The notes: generated by a model not told the origin, from the letters alone. Counted from the stretch's first letter, positions 1 through 8,462 are shown. The stretch: 49,797 nucleotides of DNA from Brevibacillus massiliensis (GCF_000311785.1 NZ_HE978545.1:1-49797); one strand, 5' to 3'. Translations and numbers: made by a program.

Positions 1-108
1 GGAAATAGAAAAAGTGCGAATGCCCCGGGTGATTTGACGAGTCACAATGTATAACTTTTGCATCTCTTATAGTGAGTATCAATCTGAACAGGAAAGGAGT
101 TTGACGAA

Positions 109-832
109 TTGAGCCACCGCGAACGTTTACTTAAATACTATGATTTCACAGAAAACCCGCCGAACCTTGTGCCTATCCCATCTCCTACAGGTACTCCGGC
201 GCCCCCCCCTCTTTGTCTTGCCAATAAATGTCGAAACGCCGATCGCCAACTTGACGTTGGACCGGATCAATCCGAGTGACCGAGTAGAGTTGGGTTCCAC
301 GGTGATTTGGAATATTTCCACAAGCGCCACGGTGACGTTATCGGCTGCAGGGGTAACACTGGCAGTCCCATTGACAATTTCACTGTCTCCGCTCGAACAG
401 CTTACCTTCAGGGTCTGGCGTGATGCGATCGGCGGACAGAACGGAACACTCGTTGGCCAAGCGACGGATTTCAGGACGGGAGGATTGTCTGCCAGTCTCG
501 CTGCCGGCACCGCACCTGGTGCCAGTGTAACTGCGGCCCAAGTTTCCACAGCGACAACTACCTTTATAACGACGGATACAAATGTGCCAGTCATTCCCGC
601 ATCATCATCCAGCTCCCATTCGAATATACACGAACACACCTACTTCCTGACCGCCACAGCAGCTGCCCCGATTATTCTGTCTAACCTGCTTTCCGCGCTT
701 ACTGTCGGTGCGAATACCATCTCCATTTCGGTCCTCGGCATCACGGTTGGGATTACAATCACGATAGCTGTAACGCCGAGTGTTCAGGCTGTATATTTCG
801 GCGGTTCCGTCATTGATGAAAACGACACATGA
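109..832 (+). CDS. Tandem beta-rich protein, copy 1; frame broken at a C8 tract
   Basis: The gene opens at TTG 109 with a GGAAAGGAG ribosome-binding site at 91-99 and reads MSHRERLLKYYDF, the same N-terminal signature as the copies downstream (RERLLVYY). That frame stops soon after the C8 run at 202-209. The next frame stays open to 832 and carries the family core (DRVELGSTV, LTFRVWRD, FGGSVIDEN). Removing one C joins the two parts into a protein of about 240 residues. It is longer and more hydrophobic than its siblings, with a Val/Thr/Ile-rich insertion before the C-terminal signature. No signal peptide is visible. I do not recognise the family; a spore-surface (exosporium-like) structural protein is a guess. 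The break could be phase variation, real decay or a sequencing error. Confidence 0.6.
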
Positions 833-856
833 GTTTAGATTGATGGATAGCCCTAC

Positions 857-891
857 AATCTCATCCTGCAGGTCGGGATGAGATTTTTTTT
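857..891 (+). terminator. Intrinsic terminator after copy 1
   Basis: A perfect 10-bp stem (AATCTCATCC at 857-866, GGATGAGATT at 876-885) with a 9-nt loop runs into eight T residues (884-891). It closes the copy 1 transcript 25 bases after its stop, so copies 2 to 4 probably have their own promoter. Confidence 0.85.
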
Positions 892-895
892 AGTA

Positions 896-1045
896 GAAAT
901 TCCACTGGCTTCCATTACTCTGCACAAAATCAGGATGGATAACAGGGTGGAACTGGCGGCTGCGGTCGGTTGGGAAGCAAAACCTTTCGTAAAATTGGAT
1001 TTTATCCCAACTGTGGTCAAGGGCATATGGCGTGTCAGGATGGAC
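896..1045 (+). pseudogene. 5'-truncated remnant of a fifth tandem copy
   Basis: Directly behind the terminator the frame reads VEIPLASITLHKIRMDNRVE and then LAAAVGWE, which aligns with EIPLATVNLNLVRPHDRVRL and AATVGW of the 1567 copy and with the other siblings. The first 40 or so residues of the family are missing, and the conserved FRIRRGG segment that should follow is decayed. There is no ribosome-binding site, and the only ATG in frame upstream (878) lies inside the terminator hairpin. The fragment therefore looks like the residue of a deletion or unequal recombination within the array, not an active gene. Confidence 0.65.
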
Positions 1046-1085
1046 AGCCAAGAATATGATGAAACAAGAGGAAAGGAGGGGAAAT

Positions 1086-1547
1086 ATGGCTCGTGAGCGA
1101 TTACTCGTCTACTATGCATTCACTCAACCGAGCAGCCAGCCAGGCACCTTTGGCCCCGTTTCTTTGGTAGCTGGCCCGAATCCTGCAGAAATGCAACTGG
1201 CTGAGATCACTCTGAGGAGAATTCGGCCCCATGACCGCGTAGAGCTGGCGTCAACGGTCGGCTGGAGGGGATTCTTCGGAAACCCAGTCGTGGAATTTCG
1301 CATTCGCCGCGGGGGGATCAATGGACCGGTGGTCTTCAGCAACCGCGATACGGGTGCGACCGATGGGACCACTTTTGATTTTACAACCACATTCGACCAT
1401 GCGGAGAAAGGGCTTAGTTCTTCCATCCAAACGTACGTATTAACTGTTCGCCTGATACAGTCCCTTTCACCGGCAGGTAACGTTCCCGTTCAGATCATCG
1501 GTCCTGTTCATTTCGAAGGTTCCGTGATCGACGACAATCCACGTTAA
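1086..1547 (+). CDS. Tandem beta-rich protein, copy 2
   Basis: A 153-residue protein starts at ATG 1086, behind AGGAAAGGAGGGG (1069-1081); the longer in-frame start at 1032 lacks such a site. It begins MARERLLVYYAF, continues with a hydrophobic strand-rich segment, DRVELASTVGW near residue 50, the motif FRIRRGG near residue 70, and ends with HFEGSVIDDN. Alternating polar and hydrophobic residues suggest an all-beta fold. There is no signal peptide, membrane segment or cysteine motif. It is about as similar to copies 3 and 4 as they are to each other. Proteins of this kind that lack a secretion signal in sporeformers are often assembled on the forespore from the mother cell, but no function can be read from the sequence. 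Confidence 0.75.
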   Translation: MARERLLVYYAFTQPSSQPGTFGPVSLVAGPNPAEMQLAEITLRRIRPHDRVELASTVGWRGFFGNPVVEFRIRRGGINGPVVFSNRDTGATDGTTFDFTTTFDHAEKGLSSSIQTYVLTVRLIQSLSPAGNVPVQIIGPVHFEGSVIDDNPR

Positions 1548-1566
1548 AGGGAAGGAGATGATACGA

Positions 1567-2055
1567 ATGAGTCGTGAGCGATTGCTCGTCTATTACGATT
1601 TTGATCAACCGGACAGCTTCAGCGGCAGCATAACTCCCATTCCGCTAACTCTTCCCGCCGCTGGAGCATTGCCGACGGAAATCCCGTTGGCGACTGTCAA
1701 CCTGAATCTGGTTCGCCCGCATGATCGGGTTCGATTAGCTGCGACGGTCGGCTGGAGGGTCGTCGCGGTATCAGGGCCGTTTTCCAACGAGGCGGAATTA
1801 GAATTTCGGATTCGCCGCGGCGGCACAACTGGTGTGCTCGTATCCAGCGCACGTGATTCCGGCTTCCCGATTGAGGATTTTCGTGAAATTACGACCAAAT
1901 TTCTGTATACCGAGGGTGGGATCAGCCATTCCGTCCAATATACGTTGTCAGTTGTATTGGTTAATGCGCCTGGAGCCGGGCCAGGAACAACTCCTGCTCA
2001 GATCATCGGCCCGATTCACTTCGAAGGATCCGTTATAGACGATAACTCCACATAG
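1567..2055 (+). CDS. Tandem beta-rich protein, copy 3
   Basis: The start is ATG 1567 (MSRERLLVYYDF), 10 bases after GGAAGGAG. An in-frame ATG at 1558 abuts that site and would add only MIR. The 162-residue product has the same order of motifs as copy 2: the N-terminal RERLLVYY, HDRVRLAATVGW, FRIRRGG, a variable loop, VQYTLSVVLV and the ending HFEGSVIDDN. The 19-base gap after copy 2 and the matching ribosome-binding sites indicate cotranscription. The surface loops (after GW and before the last strand pair) differ most between copies, the pattern expected if the copies keep one fold but diverge in exposed surfaces. The function is unknown. Confidence 0.75.
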   Translation: MSRERLLVYYDFDQPDSFSGSITPIPLTLPAAGALPTEIPLATVNLNLVRPHDRVRLAATVGWRVVAVSGPFSNEAELEFRIRRGGTTGVLVSSARDSGFPIEDFREITTKFLYTEGGISHSVQYTLSVVLVNAPGAGPGTTPAQIIGPIHFEGSVIDDNST

Positions 2056-2072
2056 AGAAAGGGGGATAGATC

Positions 2073-2564
2073 ATGAAACGACAACGAGAGCTTGTCAACT
2101 TCAATTTCGATGAGCCGAGTAGCCAGACTGGAACCTTTCCGCCTATCTCACTGGTTGTACCCCCGCCTGGTGCACAACCGACTGAATTTGAACTCGCGTC
2201 ATTCATCCTGCGCGAAATCAAACCGGATGACCGGATTCGTCTGACAGCAACGGTGGGATGGCGGAGATCCGATGGCGATCAACCGGTCCTGGAATTTCGG
2301 ATTCGCCGCGGCGGGATCGTCGGTCCGATCGTATTCAGTACGCGCGATACAGGCTTCGTCTCCAGTGCCCCAAGCGATAATACGACCAGTTTTGACCATG
2401 TGGAAACGGGGGTTGCGCATTCCAGGCTGCAGTATACATTGACAGTTGTTTTCGTCAGGATTGCCAGCTTTGTGGATCCTGGAACGATCGTTGCCGTGAT
2501 AGACGGTCCCGTTCACTTCGACGGTGAAGTGATCGATGATAATGGCAGAAAGGAAAATTTTTAG
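2073..2564 (+). CDS. Tandem beta-rich protein, copy 4
   Basis: A 163-residue protein starts at ATG 2073 behind GAAAGGGGGATAG. The N-terminus is MKRQRELVNFNFDEPSS, a diverged form of the RERLLVYYDF signature; DRIRLTATVGW, FRIRRGG, LQYTLTVVFV and HFDGEVIDDN follow at the same spacing as in copies 2 and 3. It is the last member of the array and is followed 20 bases later by a long hairpin. No signal peptide or transmembrane segment is present. A role as a structural or lectin-like subunit on the spore surface is possible because the neighbouring loci make glycans and spore coat, but this is inferred from position only. Confidence 0.75.
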   Translation: MKRQRELVNFNFDEPSSQTGTFPPISLVVPPPGAQPTEFELASFILREIKPDDRIRLTATVGWRRSDGDQPVLEFRIRRGGIVGPIVFSTRDTGFVSSAPSDNTTSFDHVETGVAHSRLQYTLTVVFVRIASFVDPGTIVAVIDGPVHFDGEVIDDNGRKENF

Positions 2565-2584
2565 CCAAAGGCCGGAAGCGTGTG

Positions 2585-2614
2585 GCAAACAGCCGACTTG
2601 TGTCGGCTGTTTGC
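2585..2614. terminator. Hairpin ending the tandem array
   Basis: A perfect 13-bp stem (GCAAACAGCCGAC at 2585-2597, mirrored at 2602-2614) with a 4-nt TTGT loop lies between copy 4 (+) and the small gene at 2646 (-). The T-run is poor on both sides, so it is a weaker intrinsic terminator than its stem suggests. Confidence 0.65.
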
Positions 2615-2645
2615 GATTAGGCAGAAATCGTCTCTTAGCCAGAAA

Positions 2646-2798
2646 CTACGGTTGCGGCCGGGATTTTTGATGTTCCAGGATAACACGGGTAAGTTCTTCT
2701 TCCAGCATATTGATGTCCGCTAGGGGGTTGTTCAGTACTCTTTCCACAGCCTCTTTGATTTTTATCACCAGTTCCGGATCGTTCGCTATGTCTGTCAT
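2646..2798 (-). CDS. Small conserved-looking hypothetical protein (50 aa)
   Basis: On the minus strand an ATG at 2798 follows GGAGGT at a 6-base spacing and encodes 50 residues beginning MTDIANDPELVIKIKEAVER. A longer start at 2828 has no ribosome-binding site. The product is acidic and predicted to be almost wholly helical, with two amphipathic helices (about residues 7-22 and 29-42), and lacks a membrane segment. I do not recognise it. It converges on the array terminator and is divergent from the GT2 gene at 3087, with roughly 290 bases between the two starts. Confidence 0.5.
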   Translation of the reverse strand: MTDIANDPELVIKIKEAVERVLNNPLADINMLEEELTRVILEHQKSRPQP

Positions 2799-3086
2799 GC
2801 AGAAACCTCCATTTTTTGTAAAATACACTTCTTACAGGTGGATACAGGTTTTCCCGCTGTGCGTTTCTTCCTATTTTATGTGCGGATCCAATCAGTTGTG
2901 ACGATTTGCCCCGCTCTCCTTAACCGCCGCCGAAAAATAAAGTGGCCGTAGAGGCGCTCCCGGGCGTCTTTTCGCTGTTTATTCATCGGATGCCAGGAGC
3001 ACGGTTCCCGCGGAAAAATCATATGATATCTGGCCGACAAAAGGCGGCTGCAAGCTTTGGTCGCCGCAGTTTTTAGGAGGATGGTT

Positions 3087-4163
3087 ATGGTATCGATCAG
3101 TCTTTGCATGATTGTGAAAAATGAACAGGAGACTTTGGCGAGATGCCTGGAGACAGTGAAAGATCTTGTAGACGAGATCGTAATTGTCGATACGGGCTCC
3201 ACCGACCGGACGAAAGAAATCGCGAGCCGATATACAAAAAAAATTTACGACTTCAACTGGATCGATGACTTTTCGGCTGCCCGCAACTTCTCTTTTGCGA
3301 AGGCGACGAAGGATTATATTATGTGGCTGGACGCGGATGATGTATTGCTGCCGGCAGATCGCGAAAAGCTGAGCCGTCTGAAAAGACAGCTTGATCCTGC
3401 GGCAGACGCTGTCACCATGGAGTATGATTACGCCTTTGACGACCAGGGCAATGTAACGTTTAAAGTAAAACGCACCAGGTTGGTAAAGCGTGAGAAGCAA
3501 TTTCAATGGCGCGGCGTTGTTCACGAAGACCTGATCGTCAGCGGGCGCGTGATCGAAACAGATATTGTGGTAACCCATAAACAAATGCATCGATTCACCG
3601 ACCGAAACCTGAAAATCTTTGAAAAGCAATTGCGGGACGGAAAAGAGCTGACCCCGCAAGATCTCTTGAATTATGCGATGGAGCTGTACCATAATCAAAG
3701 GTTTGAGCAGGCAAAAGAGTATTTTCTGAGGTTTATGGAAGTGGAGAATATCGATTCGGATTACAAGGTTCTGGCTTGCAATCATCTGGCTGAATGTTAC
3801 AACCAGCTGGGGGATCGGGAGAGGGAGTGGGAGTATTTGCTCAAATCGTTTCAATACGACATTCCGCGGCCCGAGTTTTGCTGCCGGATTGCTCTGAGGA
3901 TGATGGATCAGAAAAAAGATCGACAAGCGGTCTTCTGGTGCAAATTGGCCCTTGATCTGCCCGTACCCGAAAGGCAGCAGCTGACGACGTTTGAATCCTG
4001 CCGGACCTGGCTGCCGCATATCTACCTCTCCATATGCTATTACCGCCTGGGTGATTACGAGCTATCGTACCAACATACGAAAACTGCTCTTACGTACCGA
4101 CCAAACGATGAAGATCTGCAGCATAACCTGTATGTGCTGGAAGAGTTGATCAGACAAAAATGA
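3087..4163 (+). CDS. GT2 glycosyltransferase with C-terminal TPR-like region
   Basis: The start is ATG 3087, six bases behind AGGAGG; ATG 3081 touches that site. The 358-residue protein opens with the GT2 signature ISLCMIVKNE, followed by DTGSTDRT (about residue 36) and the DXD-type metal site WLDADD (about residue 78), so the GT-A active-site residues are present. Residues about 190-340 are helical repeats with TPR spacing (YAMELYHNQRFEQAKEYF, HLAECYNQLGD). The same GT2-plus-TPR layout is known from the SunS peptide S-glycosyltransferase and related protein glycosyltransferases, so a protein acceptor is plausible. It is soluble and lacks membrane helices. It overlaps the frame before galU (33 bases to the galU start), so the two are probably cotranscribed. 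Confidence 0.85.
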   Translation: MVSISLCMIVKNEQETLARCLETVKDLVDEIVIVDTGSTDRTKEIASRYTKKIYDFNWIDDFSAARNFSFAKATKDYIMWLDADDVLLPADREKLSRLKRQLDPAADAVTMEYDYAFDDQGNVTFKVKRTRLVKREKQFQWRGVVHEDLIVSGRVIETDIVVTHKQMHRFTDRNLKIFEKQLRDGKELTPQDLLNYAMELYHNQRFEQAKEYFLRFMEVENIDSDYKVLACNHLAECYNQLGDREREWEYLLKSFQYDIPRPEFCCRIALRMMDQKKDRQAVFWCKLALDLPVPERQQLTTFESCRTWLPHIYLSICYYRLGDYELSYQHTKTALTYRPNDEDLQHNLYVLEELIRQK

Positions 4164-4195
4164 AACAACGGAATACTGCAGGAGAGTATCGGCCC

Positions 4196-5071
4196 ATGAA
4201 AGTCAAAAAAGCGATTATTCCGGCAGCCGGCCTTGGCACCCGTTTTCTTCCCGCAACCAAGGCGATGCCGAAGGAAATGCTGCCGATCGTGGATAAACCG
4301 ACCATCCAATACATCGTTGAAGAGGCGGTCGCGTCCGGTATCGAAGACATTATTATCGTCACAGGCCGAACCAAGCGCTCGATTGAAGATCACTTTGACC
4401 ACCACTTCGAATTGGAACAGACATTGCGGGAGCAAAACAAGCGCGAGTTGCTCAAGCTCGTGGAACAGGTGTCCGAGCTGGCGGATATTCACTATGTCAG
4501 GCAAAAGCAGACCCTCGGATTGGGCCATGCCGTCTGGTGTGCAAGAAAGTTCATTGGCGAGGAACCGTTCGCTGTCTTGTTGGGTGACGTTATCATCGAC
4601 GACAATCCCCCTTGTTTGCAGCAGTTAATCGACGTTTATCAAGAGTGCCGGGGCTCGATTATCGGCGTGAAACCAGTGAGCTGGCCGGAGACCGAAAAGT
4701 TTGGGATTATCGATGCCAGGCCGATCACAAGCAGCCTGTATGCCGTAAACGGGCTGGTTGAAAAGCCCAGTCATGCACCTCCGTCCAACCTGGCTATCAT
4801 CGGCCGCTATATTCTGGAGCCCGATATTTTTCCCATTCTGGAACGAATACCACAGGGCGCGGCGGGAGAAATCCAACTGACAGACGCGCTGCAGGAGTTG
4901 CTGAAGGACCGCTCATTGTACGCATTTCAATGCCAAGGACGGTTGTACGACGTCGGTGACAAATTGGGATTTTTGCAGGCGACAGTAGAGTATGCCCTGA
5001 AACGGGATTCCCTGCACGCGGAGTTTCGTCAATTCCTTCGCCGTTACCTGCAGCAACAAACTGAACAATAG
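4196..5071 (+). CDS. galU: UTP-glucose-1-phosphate uridylyltransferase
   Basis: This 291-residue enzyme makes UDP-glucose from UTP and glucose 1-phosphate and is called GtaB or GalU in Bacillales. The nucleotide-binding loop AAGLGTRFLPATKAMPKEML is near residues 9-28, VDKPTIQY follows, GDVIIDD marks the metal-binding segment near residue 125, and GLVEKP and GRYILEP appear at the expected places. Length matches the family. ATG 4196 is preceded by GCAGGAGAG; an ATG overlapping the previous stop (4160) has no such site and would add 12 odd residues. Placement directly behind a glycosyltransferase suggests a dedicated supply of UDP-glucose for the island. A second, housekeeping copy may exist elsewhere. 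Confidence 0.95.
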   Translation: MKVKKAIIPAAGLGTRFLPATKAMPKEMLPIVDKPTIQYIVEEAVASGIEDIIIVTGRTKRSIEDHFDHHFELEQTLREQNKRELLKLVEQVSELADIHYVRQKQTLGLGHAVWCARKFIGEEPFAVLLGDVIIDDNPPCLQQLIDVYQECRGSIIGVKPVSWPETEKFGIIDARPITSSLYAVNGLVEKPSHAPPSNLAIIGRYILEPDIFPILERIPQGAAGEIQLTDALQELLKDRSLYAFQCQGRLYDVGDKLGFLQATVEYALKRDSLHAEFRQFLRRYLQQQTEQ

Positions 5072-5104
5072 AAAAAATCCGCTGCCGACAGGAGCGGATT
5101 TTTT
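5072..5104. terminator. Bidirectional terminator between galU and the GT4 operon
   Basis: AAAAAATCCGCT (5072-5083) pairs perfectly with AGCGGATTTTTT (5093-5104) around a 9-nt loop. A/T runs on both sides let it stop galU (+) and the glycosyltransferase operon (-). Confidence 0.9.
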
Positions 5105-5108
5105 CGCG

Positions 5109-8100
5109 TCAGTTGTAGTAATGTGTTACTAAATCAGCAATTCGTTGAAAAATTTGCCTGCCGATCGTCCGCTTTGAGAAGCGGGGAAAGACATCTTGTC
5201 TCGCCGTTCGGCCCTTCAATCTGGCCTCATCTCGGTGACTGTACACATGCCTCATCAAGCTTTTGAGGTGATCAACGCTTGGCTCGGCCCAGCGATGTCC
5301 CGAAAAGTGGGGGGGCATCTCGGACGTATCGACAGGAACCAGGCCCTCGATATCGATCAGATAGCTGTTGCGGTCATTCATGAACGACAGCTGTCCGCTC
5401 CATCTCGTCCCGATTGTCGGCAGCTCCATGGCCATCGCTTCCATATAAGGCCGACCCCACCCCTCACCGCGGGATGGCAAGACAAAGCAATCGGCTGCTG
5501 CGTACAACCCGGCCATTTGTTCTTCAGACAGACTCGCTTCGATGATTTCGATATGCGGACGTTGGCGAATTCCGAGTTTTTTTACTAATTCCCTGATTTT
5601 ACCGGTAGGATCGGCCTTTGGGTGGTTCAGTTTCGTCACCTTGATGATCAGCGATACGTCGTCGTCCTGGGTAAATTCTTCAAAATAGGCGCGGAGCAAG
5701 ATGTCCCAACCCTTGCGGACGCTCCAGTCAAATACGGACAAGAAGCGAAAGCCGCGAGCAGCAGCCTGAGGAATCGCTCTGGCCGCAGCCGGGTTAAAAA
5801 TGTCTTCATCCACTGTCCCAGGGATGATGTGAATGCGCTCAGGCCTCACGCCTGCTCGTGCAAACGTCTCTCGGTTAAATTCGGACGGGACCCAAATCTC
5901 GGTCATTTCATTTAAGACCTCTACACAGTTCTCATGCAGCGAATCCGTCTCAAACATGGCTCTGGCGATAGATATAGGAGCCGCGGGAAACGCAAAGCCA
6001 AAGACGGGCAGCGCTTGATAATGAATGAGCGGTGTAAGAATCCGCTGCTTTTTGAGTGCTTTTACGTACGTGCCCCACTCAGTCGGGAAGGACTCCGCCG
6101 GCTCTGATACGCCTATGGGGTGCACCTGAACGCGGAGAGGATAGGGACGTATGCCTTCGAGAAATTTTCTTTGCTCTTCCGCAAACCCGGATTGGTCGAA
6201 CAGGGGACACTGCCAAAGCAGTTCGTACGGTACTTTTTGGGCAACGAGATATAAGGCATTCCTGTCCTCTAATGTGTTTAACTCTCTTATCTGCCAAGCT
6301 GCCGAGTGCATTGCGACAGCCAAGCTGTCCTGGATGGACAGCGTATCGGCATCGACGTGATGTTCGGCCACGATGATGATTTTGCCCGTCTCTTTTACCC
6401 ATTGTAGTGCAGTGTTTACCAGTTGATTCCAATCTGCTGCATACGTCTCTTTCTCCTTCAGAAACAGTAGCAGTCCGTCGCATCTCTCTTTGAACTGTGC
6501 CGGCTTCTCGGCATCGGTTTGATTCCGCCACTCGATTGCCAGCACGCGATCCCCACCGGTAAAATAGGGACTCCAGCGATTTCTTCGTTCCTTAATCACA
6601 TCACCTGCATCGACAGGGGGATGCAATGGTGCCTCAAGCCACATGATCGGTTGCGATTGGCCGGGCGGAGCGGCTGGCAATGTCGGCTGTGTCACGGAAG
6701 CAACGGTGGATGTAACGGCATCTATGCGTTTGCGTACCTGCTCCAATGTCGGAAGCACGATTGCGGGGTCGCTTCCGCAGGCAAGTGCCCTTTGCAGCAT
6801 CTCTTCCGCGTTGAGATCGCTCTGGATTGCAAAGTAACATTCGCCTAATTCTCGATACGTGTTCGCTAATCGATGTTCCGCCTGCTGCAAAGCTTTTTTT
6901 AGCGCCAAGATTTCTCTCGACCGCAGGGCCGGATTCAATCTCAAAGATTTTTGAAAGGCGTTGACTGCCAGATCAAATTCCTCTTCCTGCGAATAGCAAA
7001 CGCCCAGCCAGCTCCATATCTCGGCCTGAAACGATTCGGGCTCACTCGCCATCGCTTCGGCTACAGCGGACAACTGTTCGCGGGCGGTCTTTGGATCATT
7101 TTGCTTGAGGCATACGAGGGCGGCAAAATACCGGGCCGCTGCGGTTTGGGGATAGATCGACAGGATGGCCTGAAAACACTGCAAGGCCTCTGCAAAGCGA
7201 TTTTGCGAATACAGCTGAATGCCGGATTGCAGTTCTGCATGAATAATCTCGACATGGCTTGCTTTCGGGTTTTGCTTTTTCGGCTCCAGCTGCTGCAATG
7301 TCTCAGCTACGACACGGGCAGTTTGCTTCCAGGTGAACGTTGACCTGACTTTTTTACTGGAGTTTTGTCCGCGCAGTTCGACTGCGTGCCGATTTTCGTA
7401 TACGCTGCGCATCAGAATTTGAAGTTCCGCCTGATCGATTTTCAGCCACCAAGGATCGGTGACAGTATCAAGGCCAACGGCCATTTCCGGTTTGATCATC
7501 TCTTCTTCGCTCTTAAGCAGAAATGACGTACTGTGGTCGCAGAAATCCCGGCAGGCCCCGAGGTCGGGGACGATCGCAGGTGTACCGCAGGCCATCGCCT
7601 CCAGAATGGGCAGGCCGAATCCTTCACCGCGGTACGGGTGCACCAACACGTCACATGCTTTATACAGACCGGCGAGTTCCTGCTCGGAGAAATAGGCGGA
7701 AAGGTACAGGATGCGGGCGTAACGCGGATCAGCTGCCAGCTTGACAATTTCCTTGTCAATCGCGCTTCCCTTATAAAAAGAATGGCTGCCTAGATCCTTG
7801 ATCACCAGGCAAACGTCGTCGGCGGGAGAGAATTCGCTCAGATACGCCTGAAGCAGGATATCGATCCCTTTTCTCAATATGGTTCCGCCGACAAACAAAA
7901 AACGAAAAGAAGAGTCGTCGGGGATCTTCAGCGGCTCGACATCGTCACGGTAGACTGTTTCGTCTACCCCGAGGGGAATCACTTTAATTTTCTGTTCCGG
8001 TATGCCGCAGCGGACGTAACACTCCTTATTGTACTTGCTGTACACCCAGACCTGATCCGTCCAATGCTTCATCGGAATATACCACTGCTTGGGGAGAGCG

Positions 8101-8396
8101 CCAAATTCCCAAGGCTGCATGCAAATACTGTACGTGCTGCTGGTCACGTTCCAGTTGGGCGGCCATTGATGACATACGCTGATGTCAGCCCTCTGGTTGG
8201 CGGCTGCCGTCCGTTTGTGCAAGTCGAACCATTCCGGTCCGTCGACATTGGGGAAACCATCCTGGTGAGGCCTGATAAAAAGGTCGATGTTTCTGAATGC
8301 AAGCAGGTATTTGCAAATATTCCGGTTTGCCTTCGCGTAGCTGTGGGTCGAAAACTGTGGACCTTCCCACATGACAGATGTACGGTCCTGCTTCAA
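5109..8396 (-). CDS. Three-part GT4-TPR-GT4 glycosyltransferase (1095 aa)
   Basis: The likely start is TTG 8396, eight bases after AGGAGG; GTG 8405 overlaps that site. Residues about 10-380 form a GT4 (GT-B) enzyme with RGEGFGLPILEAMACGTP and the E-x7-E type donor site. Residues about 385-560 are TPR-like repeats (FAEALQCFQAILSIYPQTAA, YFAALVCLKQNDPKTA). A linker of about 150 residues follows, and residues about 725-1095 form a second GT4 with RGEGWGRPYMEAMAMELP. This second domain resembles the separate protein at 10746-11873 (SGWGMPVMEAMALGKP, then FMNxxNS). Two active sites on one chain suggest that two sugars are added in sequence or to two acceptors. It is the last gene of a three-gene operon and has no membrane segment. 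Confidence 0.85.
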   Translation of the reverse strand: MKQDRTSVMWEGPQFSTHSYAKANRNICKYLLAFRNIDLFIRPHQDGFPNVDGPEWFDLHKRTAAANQRADISVCHQWPPNWNVTSSTYSICMQPWEFGALPKQWYIPMKHWTDQVWVYSKYNKECYVRCGIPEQKIKVIPLGVDETVYRDDVEPLKIPDDSSFRFLFVGGTILRKGIDILLQAYLSEFSPADDVCLVIKDLGSHSFYKGSAIDKEIVKLAADPRYARILYLSAYFSEQELAGLYKACDVLVHPYRGEGFGLPILEAMACGTPAIVPDLGACRDFCDHSTSFLLKSEEEMIKPEMAVGLDTVTDPWWLKIDQAELQILMRSVYENRHAVELRGQNSSKKVRSTFTWKQTARVVAETLQQLEPKKQNPKASHVEIIHAELQSGIQLYSQNRFAEALQCFQAILSIYPQTAAARYFAALVCLKQNDPKTAREQLSAVAEAMASEPESFQAEIWSWLGVCYSQEEEFDLAVNAFQKSLRLNPALRSREILALKKALQQAEHRLANTYRELGECYFAIQSDLNAEEMLQRALACGSDPAIVLPTLEQVRKRIDAVTSTVASVTQPTLPAAPPGQSQPIMWLEAPLHPPVDAGDVIKERRNRWSPYFTGGDRVLAIEWRNQTDAEKPAQFKERCDGLLLFLKEKETYAADWNQLVNTALQWVKETGKIIIVAEHHVDADTLSIQDSLAVAMHSAAWQIRELNTLEDRNALYLVAQKVPYELLWQCPLFDQSGFAEEQRKFLEGIRPYPLRVQVHPIGVSEPAESFPTEWGTYVKALKKQRILTPLIHYQALPVFGFAFPAAPISIARAMFETDSLHENCVEVLNEMTEIWVPSEFNRETFARAGVRPERIHIIPGTVDEDIFNPAAARAIPQAAARGFRFLSVFDWSVRKGWDILLRAYFEEFTQDDDVSLIIKVTKLNHPKADPTGKIRELVKKLGIRQRPHIEIIEASLSEEQMAGLYAAADCFVLPSRGEGWGRPYMEAMAMELPTIGTRWSGQLSFMNDRNSYLIDIEGLVPVDTSEMPPHFSGHRWAEPSVDHLKSLMRHVYSHRDEARLKGRTARQDVFPRFSKRTIGRQIFQRIADLVTHYYN

Positions 8397-8462
8397 GGCG
8401 AGCACCTCCTGTTCCTCATCTTATGGAGGGGACGGGGCAGGTGTTCTTTCGCTTCGATGGCG

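Larger units (their letters stand above)
109..2564 (+). repeat. Tandem gene array (four copies plus a remnant)
   Basis: Five head-to-tail units of one family occur in 2.5 kb: copy 1 (109-832), a remnant (896-1045), and copies at 1086, 1567 and 2073. They share RERLLVYY, the DRVxLxxTVGW block, FRIRRGG and a C-terminal F(E/D)GxVIDDN. Local DNA identity is highest around the FRIRRGG codons (for example near 1298 and 1808), which could act as recombination points. Confidence 0.75.

Noticed and set aside
1-108. Sigma-K promoter before copy 1
   Set aside because: CATCTCTTA (61-69) is one base off the CATAnnnTA pattern, and the AC upstream is 15 bases away; too weak to list as a promoter.
202-209. 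Programmed +1 ribosomal frameshift at the C8 tract
   Set aside because: No slow codon, stop or internal Shine-Dalgarno arrangement typical of +1 sites is present; slipped-strand variation or a read error is simpler.
2979-4019. 346-codon minus-strand frame opposite the GT2 gene
   Set aside because: The plus strand carries intact GT2 motifs and a good ribosome-binding site; the minus frame has no recognisable motif or site and is a shadow.
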